NCBI GenBank assembly: GCA_022767285.1
Contig: JALENY010000007.1
Coordinates: forward strand, 50,132 to 114,131
Reading direction: 5' to 3'
Length of the DNA stretch: 64,000 nt
DNA from: Lachnospiraceae bacterium
Lineage (GTDB): Bacteria > Bacillota > Clostridia > Lachnospirales > Lachnospiraceae
In this document: one piece after another, positions 18,543 through 26,609 of the stretch
How the letters are laid out: each line of letters starts with the position of its first letter
Numbering within the stretch: the first letter of the stretch is position 1
The notes under the pieces: model-generated
Seen by the model: the letters and a program-made list of their open reading frames with translations, nothing else
Told to the model about the DNA's origin: nothing
Databases searched by the model: none
Program-made: the position numbers and the translations under genes

Positions 18543-18620
18543 ATAGAAAGAGCTTCAATTGATCGGGAAGAAAAACAGACAGTCTGTCAGAATGACTCTT
18601 AGAAATCGAGGATTATCAAT

Positions 18621-19859
18621 ATGAAAAATGTAAAATCAGCAGTCTGCATTGCCTGCGGTGCAGAATATGAGGCAACGCCCAATATCACCACCTGTCCCAA
18701 ATGCGGCGGCATTCTGGATATTCAATATGATTATGAATATATAAGATCTCAACTTACGCCGGAACAGCTGAAAGCCCGATCGGATCATTCTATGTGGCGT
18801 TATCGCGAATTCCTTCCTGTGGAGGGCGCCAGCAAGGTACCGAAACTGAGAGTCGGGTGGTCTCCTTTTTATGAGGCCGACCGTCTGGCTGAGATGATCG
18901 GAATTAAAAAACTATATATAAAAGATGACGGCATCAATCCAACCGGGAGCCTCAAAGATCGTGCTTCCGCTATGGCTGTTGTAAAAGCCGAGGAGGCCGG
19001 TGTGGACACCATCGCCTGTTCATCCACCGGTAATGCCGCCTCCTCACTGGCAGGAAATGCTGCCGCTGCCGGTTTTAAGACCGTTATTTTTGTGCCGGAG
19101 CGGGCTCCGAAGGGCAAAGTTGCCCAGCTGATGATGTTTGGTGCTACTGTTATCAGTGTAAAAGGCACATATGAAGAAACTTTTCGTCTTTCTGCTGATG
19201 CAATTTCACGCTGGGGGTGGTATAATCGTAATGCAGCCATCAATCCATACCTGATGGAAGGCAAGAAAACCGTCTCTTTTGAGATTGCAGAACAGCTTGA
19301 TTTTAAAATGACCGATTATGTAGCAGTATCCGTCGGTGACGGATGTACCATTAGCGGTGTCTGGAAAGGATTCAAAGATCTGTATGCGGCAGGCTTTATC
19401 GACAAACTGCCCAGACTGGTCAGCGTGCAGGCAGAGGGATGCTGTCCGCTGAACCGTTCCATTGCGGAGGGAAAAGACTGGGAACCGATGGAAGAAAATA
19501 CCATTGCCGACAGCATAGCGGTTGGTGTTCCCCGCAATCCGGACAAAGCACTGAATGCCATCCGGGAATCCAACGGAATTGTTGTGAACGTATCAGATGA
19601 AGAAATCTATGAGAGCATGCGCCTTTTGGGGAGAACCAGCGGCGTATTTGCGGAACCGGCTGGTGCGACAGGCACAGCAGGTGTGAAAAAAGCAGTCCTG
19701 CAGGGTCTTATCCCGAAGGATGCGACGGTAGTCAGCCTTGTGACAGGAAGCGGGTTGAAGGATGTGGCCAATGCCATAAAAGCAGCAGGAGAACCCATTG
19801 CGATCGCTCCGGATATGAACCTTCTGCTTGAGGCATTTGAGAAAATGAATCTCAAATAA
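18621..19859 (+). CDS. Threonine synthase-like PLP enzyme with zinc ribbon
   Basis: A 412-residue fold-type-II PLP enzyme of the threonine synthase family. The N-terminus has a CxxC zinc-ribbon (CIACGAEYE, then CPKCGGILD). The PLP lysine is K112 in NPTGSLKDRASAM, with the pocket motifs CSSTGNAASSLAG and VTGSGLKDV. True threonine synthase makes threonine from O-phosphohomoserine. Location in a purine operon beside serC suggests a related beta- or gamma-replacement on a phosphorylated or amino-substituted three-carbon substrate, but this is an inference. A GAGG box precedes the ATG, and the next gene starts 29 bases on. Confidence 0.82.
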   Translation: MKNVKSAVCIACGAEYEATPNITTCPKCGGILDIQYDYEYIRSQLTPEQLKARSDHSMWRYREFLPVEGASKVPKLRVGWSPFYEADRLAEMIGIKKLYIKDDGINPTGSLKDRASAMAVVKAEEAGVDTIACSSTGNAASSLAGNAAAAGFKTVIFVPERAPKGKVAQLMMFGATVISVKGTYEETFRLSADAISRWGWYNRNAAINPYLMEGKKTVSFEIAEQLDFKMTDYVAVSVGDGCTISGVWKGFKDLYAAGFIDKLPRLVSVQAEGCCPLNRSIAEGKDWEPMEENTIADSIAVGVPRNPDKALNAIRESNGIVVNVSDEEIYESMRLLGRTSGVFAEPAGATGTAGVKKAVLQGLIPKDATVVSLVTGSGLKDVANAIKAAGEPIAIAPDMNLLLEAFEKMNLK

Positions 19860-19888
19860 TCACATCACAAAGGAGGAGAACAATTATT

Positions 19889-20977
19889 ATGATGGAAGGA
19901 AGAATTTTTAACTTTTCTGCAGGACCATCCATGCTTGCGGATGAAGTACTGCTTAAAATCAAGGATGAGCTTTTGAATTATCAGGGAAGCGGCATGTCTG
20001 TTCTGGAGATGAGCCACCGTTCAAAAGTATATGATGATATCATTGTGGCAGCGGAAGCGAAATTCCGCAGTGTTATGAATATTCCGGATAACTACAAAGT
20101 GCTGTTTCTTCAGGGCGGAGCAACCGGTATGTTTGCGGCAATCGCTCAGAATCTGGGCGTAAAAGGTGCAGCTGATTACGTGATCAGCGGTAATTTCTCC
20201 GGAAATGCTTATAAAGAAGGCGCGAAATACCTGAAAGATGCAAGAGTCGCTGCAACCACAAAAGATGAGAATTTTTCCAGAGTCCCCACACAGGAAGAAC
20301 TGAAACTGAATCCGGATGCAGACTATGTACATATCTGCTTTAACAATACCATTTTTGGTACAAAATTCCCGTATATTCCGGAAACCGGAGATGTACCGCT
20401 GGTTGCTGATTTGTCATCCTGCATTTTGTCAGAGCCGGTGGATGTCAGCAAGTTCGGTATCATCTATGCCGGTGCTCAGAAAAATATCGCTCCGGCCGGT
20501 CTGTCTATCGTGATCATCCGCGATGACCTGCTGGGCAAAGCTGCTCCCACTACGCCAAATGTATGGGATTTCACAAAACAGGCAGACAAGGGATCTATGT
20601 TGAATACACCGCCTACCTTCCAGATTTATGTGTGCAAGCTGGTTCTTGAGTGGATCGAGAGCCTGGGCGGTCTGGAAGCTATGAAAAAACGGAACGAGGA
20701 AAAGGCGGCCATTCTCTATAATTACCTTGACAACAATGATTTTTACAAAGCAGCTGCGGATAAGAACAGCCGCTCTATGATGAATGTTACGTTCCGGACA
20801 GGAAATGATGAGCTGGATGCTAAATTTGTAAAAGAATCCATCGCAGCCGGCATGTCAAACTTAAAAGGACATCGTCTGGTAGGCGGTATGAGAGCGTCTA
20901 TTTATAATGCTATGCCCAAAGAAGGCGTAGAGACACTGGTGGCTTTCATGAAAAAATTTGCTGAAGAGAATGCATAA
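19889..20977 (+). CDS. serC: Phosphoserine aminotransferase
   Basis: Transaminates 3-phosphohydroxypyruvate with glutamate to O-phosphoserine. 362 residues. It opens with FNFSAGPSMLADEVL, and the PLP lysine is K198 in GAQKNIAPAG, the same number as in E. coli SerC. An AAAGGAGGAG box precedes the ATG. In many Clostridia serC is followed by serA (3-phosphoglycerate dehydrogenase) and a DUF1015 gene. Here DUF1015 follows at once and serA is absent, and the pair sits inside the purine operon. Confidence 0.92.
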   Translation: MMEGRIFNFSAGPSMLADEVLLKIKDELLNYQGSGMSVLEMSHRSKVYDDIIVAAEAKFRSVMNIPDNYKVLFLQGGATGMFAAIAQNLGVKGAADYVISGNFSGNAYKEGAKYLKDARVAATTKDENFSRVPTQEELKLNPDADYVHICFNNTIFGTKFPYIPETGDVPLVADLSSCILSEPVDVSKFGIIYAGAQKNIAPAGLSIVIIRDDLLGKAAPTTPNVWDFTKQADKGSMLNTPPTFQIYVCKLVLEWIESLGGLEAMKKRNEEKAAILYNYLDNNDFYKAAADKNSRSMMNVTFRTGNDELDAKFVKESIAAGMSNLKGHRLVGGMRASIYNAMPKEGVETLVAFMKKFAEENA

Positions 20978-21006
20978 GAAATACGGAAGAAAAGCAGGAG
21001 GTTATT

Positions 21007-22254
21007 ATGGCAACATTCAGACCGTTTCCGGCAGTGCGTCCGGTAAAGGAGCTGGTATCAGAGGTGGCAGCGCTTCCCTATGATGTAATGAGCAGTGAGG
21101 AAGCAAGGAAAATGGCAAAGGATAATCCTTATTCCTTTCTGCATGTGGATAAGGCGGAGATCGATCTTGATCCGTCCGTGGATCTGTATGATCCCTGTGT
21201 CTATGAGAAAGCTGCATCCAATTTAAAACGGATGATAGAAGATGGTGTCTATTTAAAAGAAGAAAAACCCTGCTTTTATATTTATCGTCAGATTATGGAT
21301 GGACGCAGCCAGACCGGTATCGTCGGCTGCGCATCCATTGATGATTATCGAAACAATGTAATCAAAAAGCATGAATTGACCAGAGCTGACAAAGAAGAAG
21401 ACCGTGTACATCACGTGGATGTCTGTGATGCCAACACGGGTCCCATCTTTCTTACCTACCGAAACAAATCGGCAATTACCGATATAACGAAAAAGTGGAT
21501 CCGATTCCATGAAGCTCTGTATGATTTCACGACAGATGATGGCATCCGCCATACGGTGTGGCGGATGGACGATGAAACGATTAACGAGGAACTGAAGGCC
21601 CTTTTTGAAAGGATTCCGGCTTTTTACATAGCAGATGGCCATCACCGGGCTGCATCCGCAGTGCGTGTGGGTGAGAAGCGCAGGAAGGAGAATCCGGATT
21701 ACACCGGAGAAGAGGAATTCAATTATTTCTTATCCGTGCTGTTCCCCGATGAAGAACTTTCAATCTGGGATTACAACCGTGTGTTGAAGGAATGGAATGG
21801 ACATACGCCGGAGACACTGCTTGCAGAACTCTCTAACTGTTTTGACGTTCGCAAATGGGAAAAAGGCATGTGCAAACCGAAAGAGAGACATACCTTTGGC
21901 CTGTATATGGATAAACAGTGGTATCTGCTGAAGGCAAAGGAAGGAACTTTTGATTCGGAACATCCGGTGGATCGTCTGGATGTCTCTATTTTGCAAAAGC
22001 AGGTGCTGACTCCTGTTTTTGGTATTGAAGATCCGCGAACCGATGATCGGATCCTGTTTATCGGAGGTATCCGCGGCCTTGAGGAGTTAGTGCGCCTGGT
22101 GGATGAGGAAGGTATGAGTGCGGCATTTGCCATGTATCCCACCGGTATCGATGATTTAATGGAGATTGCGGACGGCGGAAGTATAATGCCGCCGAAATCA
22201 ACCTGGTTTGAGCCAAAACTGAGAAGTGGTATATTCATTCATCAGTTAAAATAA
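21007..22254 (+). CDS. DUF1015 family protein
   Basis: A 415-residue cytosolic protein of the DUF1015 family, with the typical N-terminus FRPFPAVRPVKELVSEVAAL, followed by PYDVMSSEEA and the later conserved block FYIADGHHRAASA near residue 208. Its biochemical function is unknown. Members are frequently linked to serA/serC, and the same linkage is seen here (29 bases after serC). A GCAGGAGG box lies before the ATG. The DGHHR motif resembles a nucleotide- or metal-binding loop of ParB-like proteins; this is only a resemblance. Confidence 0.82.
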   Translation: MATFRPFPAVRPVKELVSEVAALPYDVMSSEEARKMAKDNPYSFLHVDKAEIDLDPSVDLYDPCVYEKAASNLKRMIEDGVYLKEEKPCFYIYRQIMDGRSQTGIVGCASIDDYRNNVIKKHELTRADKEEDRVHHVDVCDANTGPIFLTYRNKSAITDITKKWIRFHEALYDFTTDDGIRHTVWRMDDETINEELKALFERIPAFYIADGHHRAASAVRVGEKRRKENPDYTGEEEFNYFLSVLFPDEELSIWDYNRVLKEWNGHTPETLLAELSNCFDVRKWEKGMCKPKERHTFGLYMDKQWYLLKAKEGTFDSEHPVDRLDVSILQKQVLTPVFGIEDPRTDDRILFIGGIRGLEELVRLVDEEGMSAAFAMYPTGIDDLMEIADGGSIMPPKSTWFEPKLRSGIFIHQLK

Positions 22255-22269
22255 AAGGAGGTAACGCTT

Positions 22270-23601
22270 ATGTTGTTAGTTGGAAACGGAACCTTATTTA
22301 CGAGAGACCCGAACAATCCATGTATCATAGATGGAGCGGCGGTAATTGACGGCACGAAAATCAAAGAAATCGGTGCCATGGAATTCATGCGGGAAAAATA
22401 TCCAAAGGCGGAGTATGTTGATGCGAAGGGAGGCATCATTATGCCCGCCTTTATTAATACTCATGAACATATTTACAGTGCCATGGCCAGAGGCTTCTCC
22501 ATCAACGGCTACAACCCGAAAGGATTCCTTGATATTCTGGATGGCCAGTGGTGGACCATTGACCGACATCTGACTCTGTCTCAGACCAAATACAGTGCGA
22601 TGGAGACATTGATTTCCTGTATCCGCAACGGTGTGACCACAGTCTTTGACCATCATGCAAGCTTCGGTCAGATTACCGACAGCCTTTTTACTATAGCGGA
22701 TGTGGCAGAGGAGCTTGGTGTTCGTGCCTGCCTGTGTTATGAGGTGTCGGACCGCGACGGTATGGATAAAGCAAAAGAAGCCGTGATGGAAAATGCATCT
22801 TTCATCCGCTATGCCCAGAAGGATGACAGCGATATGATCGCCGGCATGATGGGAATGCACGCGCAGTTTACTATTTCCGATGAGACCATGGAACTGGCTG
22901 CGGCAAACAAGCCGGACGGGGTTGGCTATCATATTCATGTGGCAGAGGGCATCGAGGATCTCCACCACTGCCTGAAAACATACGGAAAACGCATTGTTGA
23001 CCGCCTTTATGACTGCGGCATACTGGGGGAAAAGACTCTGCTGGGACACTGTATCTATATCAATCCGCATGAGATGGAGCTGATCAAGGAGACGGATACC
23101 ATGGTGGTACACAACCCGGAATCGAACATGGGAAATGCCTGTGGCTGTCCGCCTACTATGGAACTGGTGCATCGGGGCATTCTCACCGGCCTTGGCACCG
23201 ATGGATATACCCACGATATGACGGAGTCTTTCAAAGTGGCAAATATTCTCCACAAACATCATCTCTGCGATCCCAATGCAGCCTGGAGCGAAGTGCCCAC
23301 CATGCTGTTTGAAAACAATGCGAAGATTGCAAATCGTTACTTTAAGGCCCCCCTTGGGGTGATCAAAGAAGGCGCTGCGGCGGATATCATTGTGATGGAC
23401 TACATTCCTCCTACCTATCTGGGACCGGAAAACTTAAATGGACACATTCTGTTTGGCATGCAGGGGCATGATGTGGTTACTACCATTGCCAACGGCAAAG
23501 TCCTGATGAAGGATCGCGAAGTGCTGGTTGCGGATGTGGAAGAGGCTATGGCAAAGACCAGAGAAGAAGCGGCAAAACTATGGAAAAGTATTAATGGATA
23601 A
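22270..23601 (+). CDS. ssnA: SsnA-type amidohydrolase
   Basis: A 443-residue metal-dependent amidohydrolase of the SsnA subfamily, conserved in selenium-dependent molybdenum hydroxylase islands. Metal-binding motifs: INTHEHIYSAMARGF (His-x-His), GYHIHVAEG, LLGHCIYI and GTDGYTHDM. It is thought to open or deaminate a purine-derived ring, but the exact substrate is not settled. AAAGGAGG lies before the ATG, and it is 15 bases from both neighbours (DUF1015 and ygfK), so it is firmly in the operon. Confidence 0.92.
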   Translation: MLLVGNGTLFTRDPNNPCIIDGAAVIDGTKIKEIGAMEFMREKYPKAEYVDAKGGIIMPAFINTHEHIYSAMARGFSINGYNPKGFLDILDGQWWTIDRHLTLSQTKYSAMETLISCIRNGVTTVFDHHASFGQITDSLFTIADVAEELGVRACLCYEVSDRDGMDKAKEAVMENASFIRYAQKDDSDMIAGMMGMHAQFTISDETMELAAANKPDGVGYHIHVAEGIEDLHHCLKTYGKRIVDRLYDCGILGEKTLLGHCIYINPHEMELIKETDTMVVHNPESNMGNACGCPPTMELVHRGILTGLGTDGYTHDMTESFKVANILHKHHLCDPNAAWSEVPTMLFENNAKIANRYFKAPLGVIKEGAAADIIVMDYIPPTYLGPENLNGHILFGMQGHDVVTTIANGKVLMKDREVLVADVEEAMAKTREEAAKLWKSING

Positions 23602-23615
23602 AGGAGGCCGGGCCT

Positions 23616-26591
23616 ATGAGTGATAAAATGACATGCATGTCTTTTGAACAGCTGATGAACTGGGTGATGCAGGAACATGATTCAAAGGGAACTGTTTTCG
23701 GAGTACGCCGTCCATACCGGGCAGATTCAGAAAGAGACTGGAAGATTTTTGGCAGAGGTCTGGAGACTCCCATCGGACCTGCAGCGGGACCAAACAGCCA
23801 GTTGGCACAGAATATTATCGCATCTTATTATGCAGGGGCCAGATTTTTTGAACTGAAAACCGTACAGATCATGGATGGTGCCGAATTGGCTGCCTGTGTA
23901 AACAAACCGTGTATCAAAGCGGATGACGAAGGCTACAACTGTGAGTGGTCTACGGAACTGTATGTTCCGGAAGCACAGGACGAATACATAAAAGCCTGGT
24001 TTATCCTTCATGTGATAGCAAAGGAATTTGGCCTGGGCAGTCAGGATGGATTCCAGTTTAACATCAGCGTTGGATATGACCTTGCTGGAATCAAATCACC
24101 GAAGATCGATCTGTTTATCGAAAGCATGAAAGATGCGAAAGATACGGAAACCTGGAAGACGTGCAAAGCATATCTGGAAGCGCACATCGGTGATTTTAAG
24201 AATTTTACGAAAGAAGATCTGGATGCCATTCCTTCTTCCGTATGCAACTCGGCAACCATCTCCACACTTCATGGCTGTCCGCCCCAGGAGATTGAGAGCA
24301 TTGCAAACTATCTGCTGGATGTAAAAGGGTTCCATACATTCATAAAATGCAATCCGACGCTGCTTGGATATGAATTTGCAAGAGAAACCATGGATCAGAT
24401 GGGATATGATTATCTGGTGTTCGGGCGTTTTCATTTTGAGGATGACCTTCAGTACGAAGATGCAGTGCCTATGCTGACCCGTCTGATGGAAAAAGCCGAT
24501 GGTCTGGGACTGCAGTTTGGGGTGAAGATCACCAACACATTCCCTGTGGATGTGAAAGCGGGCGAGCTTCCCAGTGAAGAGATGTACATGTCCGGAAAAT
24601 CGCTGTATCCGCTGTCCATTGCTCTGGCAGCCAAGTTGTCCGCGGAATTTGGCGGCAGGCTGCGCATCGCTTATTCCGGCGGCGCCGATGCCTTTAATAT
24701 CGACCGCATCGTTGGATGCGGTGTATGGCCTGTGACGGTTGCAACGACTATTTTAAAACCCGGCGGTTATCAGAGACTGGAGCAGCTGGCACAGAAACTG
24801 AAACCTCTGGCCGGAACGAAATTTGCCGGTATTGATGTTGAAAAACTGAATGTGCTGGCGCTGTCAGCCGTTACGGACGTTCATCATGTAAAAGCAGCGA
24901 AGCTTCCGCAATCCAGAAAATCCGATCAGCCGGTTCCTCTGATGAACTGCTTTATGGCACCCTGTGAGGAGGAATGTCCGATTCATCAGGATGTATCGAC
25001 TTATATGAAGCTGTGGGAAGAGGGCAGGCTGGAAGAAGCCATGAAGGTTATACTCGATAAAAATGCACTTCCCTTTATGACCGGTACTATTTGTGCACAT
25101 CCATGCATGAGTAAATGTACGCGAAATTTTTATGAGTCTCCTGTGTGCATCCGCGATACCAAGCTTGCGATTGCAAGTGAGACTTTCGAGACAATCCTTA
25201 AAGAAATCCGACCGGCAGAATGCTGTGGAAAGAAAGCAGCTGTAGTGGGAGGCGGACCGGCTGGTATGGCGGCCGCTTATTATCTGGCAAGAGCCGGTGT
25301 TCAGGTGACGCTTTTTGAAAAGCGGGAAGCACTTGGGGGCATTGTTCAGTTTGTTATTCCGGATTTCCGTATTGACGGTGAAACCATAGCAAAAGATGCT
25401 GCCTTTCTTAAGAAACTGGGTGTTCATATACGGTTCAATACCGAGATTACTTCTCTGGAAGAATTGAAAGCACAGGGTTTTGACGCGATCATTCTTGCTG
25501 TTGGCGCATATAAACGGGGGAATCTGAGCGTTGACGGGTGTGAAACCATGAATGCGCTTGAGTTCCTGGAAGCATTTAATAAAACGAAGGGCACTTTGGA
25601 ACTGGGTAAAAATGTGGTCGTGATCGGCGGCGGAAATACTGCCATGGATACGGCTCGTGCAGCGAAACGGAATGCAGGTGTTCAAAAGGTTTCTCTGGTG
25701 TATCGGAGAACCAAACGGTATATGCCGGCAGACGAGGAGGAGCTGCTGCTGGCCATTAACGATGGTGTGGAATTTGCTGAGCTTCTTGCACCGGTTAGAT
25801 GGGAAGACGGTCAGCTGATCTGCCAGAAGATGGTTCTGGGGCAGAAAGATGCCTCCGGTCGTGCCGGTGTTGTGGCTGCGGATGAATACGTGTCTGTACC
25901 TGCTGACACGGTTATCGCAGCTGTGGGGGAAAAGGTACCCGGTGATTTCTATGAAGCGAACGGAATCCATGTGGATGAAAAAGGCAGACCGAAAGTATCA
26001 GCCAAACTGGAATCTTCGGTTTCTGGTATTTATATAGTCGGTGATGGTCTGTACGGACCGTCCGTGGTGGTAAAAGCCATGGCTCAGGCTAAACAGGCAG
26101 CGGAGGCAATCATCGGTACTTGTGTATCTTCCGATGTTTCTGAAAAAGCAGATCCAGAGAGGATTTTTGCGAAAAAAGGTATTCTTCTGGAACCGAATGA
26201 GGCCGGATGTGAAGGAAAGCGCTGCTTAAGCTGCTCTTCCATTTGTGAAAACTGTGTGGATGTATGTCCCAATCGTGCCAATAGTTCTGTGAAAGTACCT
26301 GGATTTGATATGGCACAGATCATTCATGTGGATTATATGTGCAACGAATGCGGTAACTGCAACAGCTTCTGCCCTTATTCCACCGCGCCCTACAAGAGCA
26401 AGTTCACGCTGTTTGCGACGGAAGAAGATATGCTGGACAGCAAGAATGACGGTTTTGTGGTTCTTGATCCGGCTGCAAAACGATATAAAGTCCGCTTCCT
26501 GGGCAATGTGATGAGCGGTGATCAGGTATTTTCAGGTATTAAGAGCATCATGGATGCAGTTGTGGATGAATATTCTTATCTGCTCATGTAA
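23616..26591 (+). CDS. ygfK: YgfK, Fe-S flavoprotein oxidoreductase
   Basis: A 991-residue multi-domain reductase, annotated in E. coli as a putative selenate reductase subunit. In order: an N-terminal dihydroorotate/dihydropyrimidine dehydrogenase-like barrel (GPAAGPNSQLAQNI near residue 52), a GltD-like cysteine-rich segment (CEEECPIHQD near 453, CAHPCMSKC), an FAD motif (VVGGGPAGMAAAYYL near 545), an NAD(P)H motif (VIGGGNTAMDTARAA near 671) and two C-terminal [4Fe-4S] clusters (CSSICENCVDVCP and CNECGNCNSFCP). This layout suggests NAD(P)H-linked reduction of a purine-derived ring, with the neighbouring hydroxylase as electron source. The gene is required for anaerobic uric acid use in published gut isolates. 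Confidence 0.92.
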   Translation: MSDKMTCMSFEQLMNWVMQEHDSKGTVFGVRRPYRADSERDWKIFGRGLETPIGPAAGPNSQLAQNIIASYYAGARFFELKTVQIMDGAELAACVNKPCIKADDEGYNCEWSTELYVPEAQDEYIKAWFILHVIAKEFGLGSQDGFQFNISVGYDLAGIKSPKIDLFIESMKDAKDTETWKTCKAYLEAHIGDFKNFTKEDLDAIPSSVCNSATISTLHGCPPQEIESIANYLLDVKGFHTFIKCNPTLLGYEFARETMDQMGYDYLVFGRFHFEDDLQYEDAVPMLTRLMEKADGLGLQFGVKITNTFPVDVKAGELPSEEMYMSGKSLYPLSIALAAKLSAEFGGRLRIAYSGGADAFNIDRIVGCGVWPVTVATTILKPGGYQRLEQLAQKLKPLAGTKFAGIDVEKLNVLALSAVTDVHHVKAAKLPQSRKSDQPVPLMNCFMAPCEEECPIHQDVSTYMKLWEEGRLEEAMKVILDKNALPFMTGTICAHPCMSKCTRNFYESPVCIRDTKLAIASETFETILKEIRPAECCGKKAAVVGGGPAGMAAAYYLARAGVQVTLFEKREALGGIVQFVIPDFRIDGETIAKDAAFLKKLGVHIRFNTEITSLEELKAQGFDAIILAVGAYKRGNLSVDGCETMNALEFLEAFNKTKGTLELGKNVVVIGGGNTAMDTARAAKRNAGVQKVSLVYRRTKRYMPADEEELLLAINDGVEFAELLAPVRWEDGQLICQKMVLGQKDASGRAGVVAADEYVSVPADTVIAAVGEKVPGDFYEANGIHVDEKGRPKVSAKLESSVSGIYIVGDGLYGPSVVVKAMAQAKQAAEAIIGTCVSSDVSEKADPERIFAKKGILLEPNEAGCEGKRCLSCSSICENCVDVCPNRANSSVKVPGFDMAQIIHVDYMCNECGNCNSFCPYSTAPYKSKFTLFATEEDMLDSKNDGFVVLDPAAKRYKVRFLGNVMSGDQVFSGIKSIMDAVVDEYSYLLM

Positions 26592-26609
26592 CAGAAGGAG
26601 TGATGGCCT

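Noticed and set aside
22294..23262. A 322-codon minus-strand frame inside ssnA
   Set aside because: It mirrors the codon pattern of ssnA, whose metal-binding motifs lie in the plus frame. No start signal or family match was seen.
24864..25970. A 368-codon open frame on the minus strand inside ygfK
   Set aside because: The plus strand encodes unmistakable FAD and NAD(P)H motifs here. The antisense frame has no ribosome binding site and no recognisable motif.
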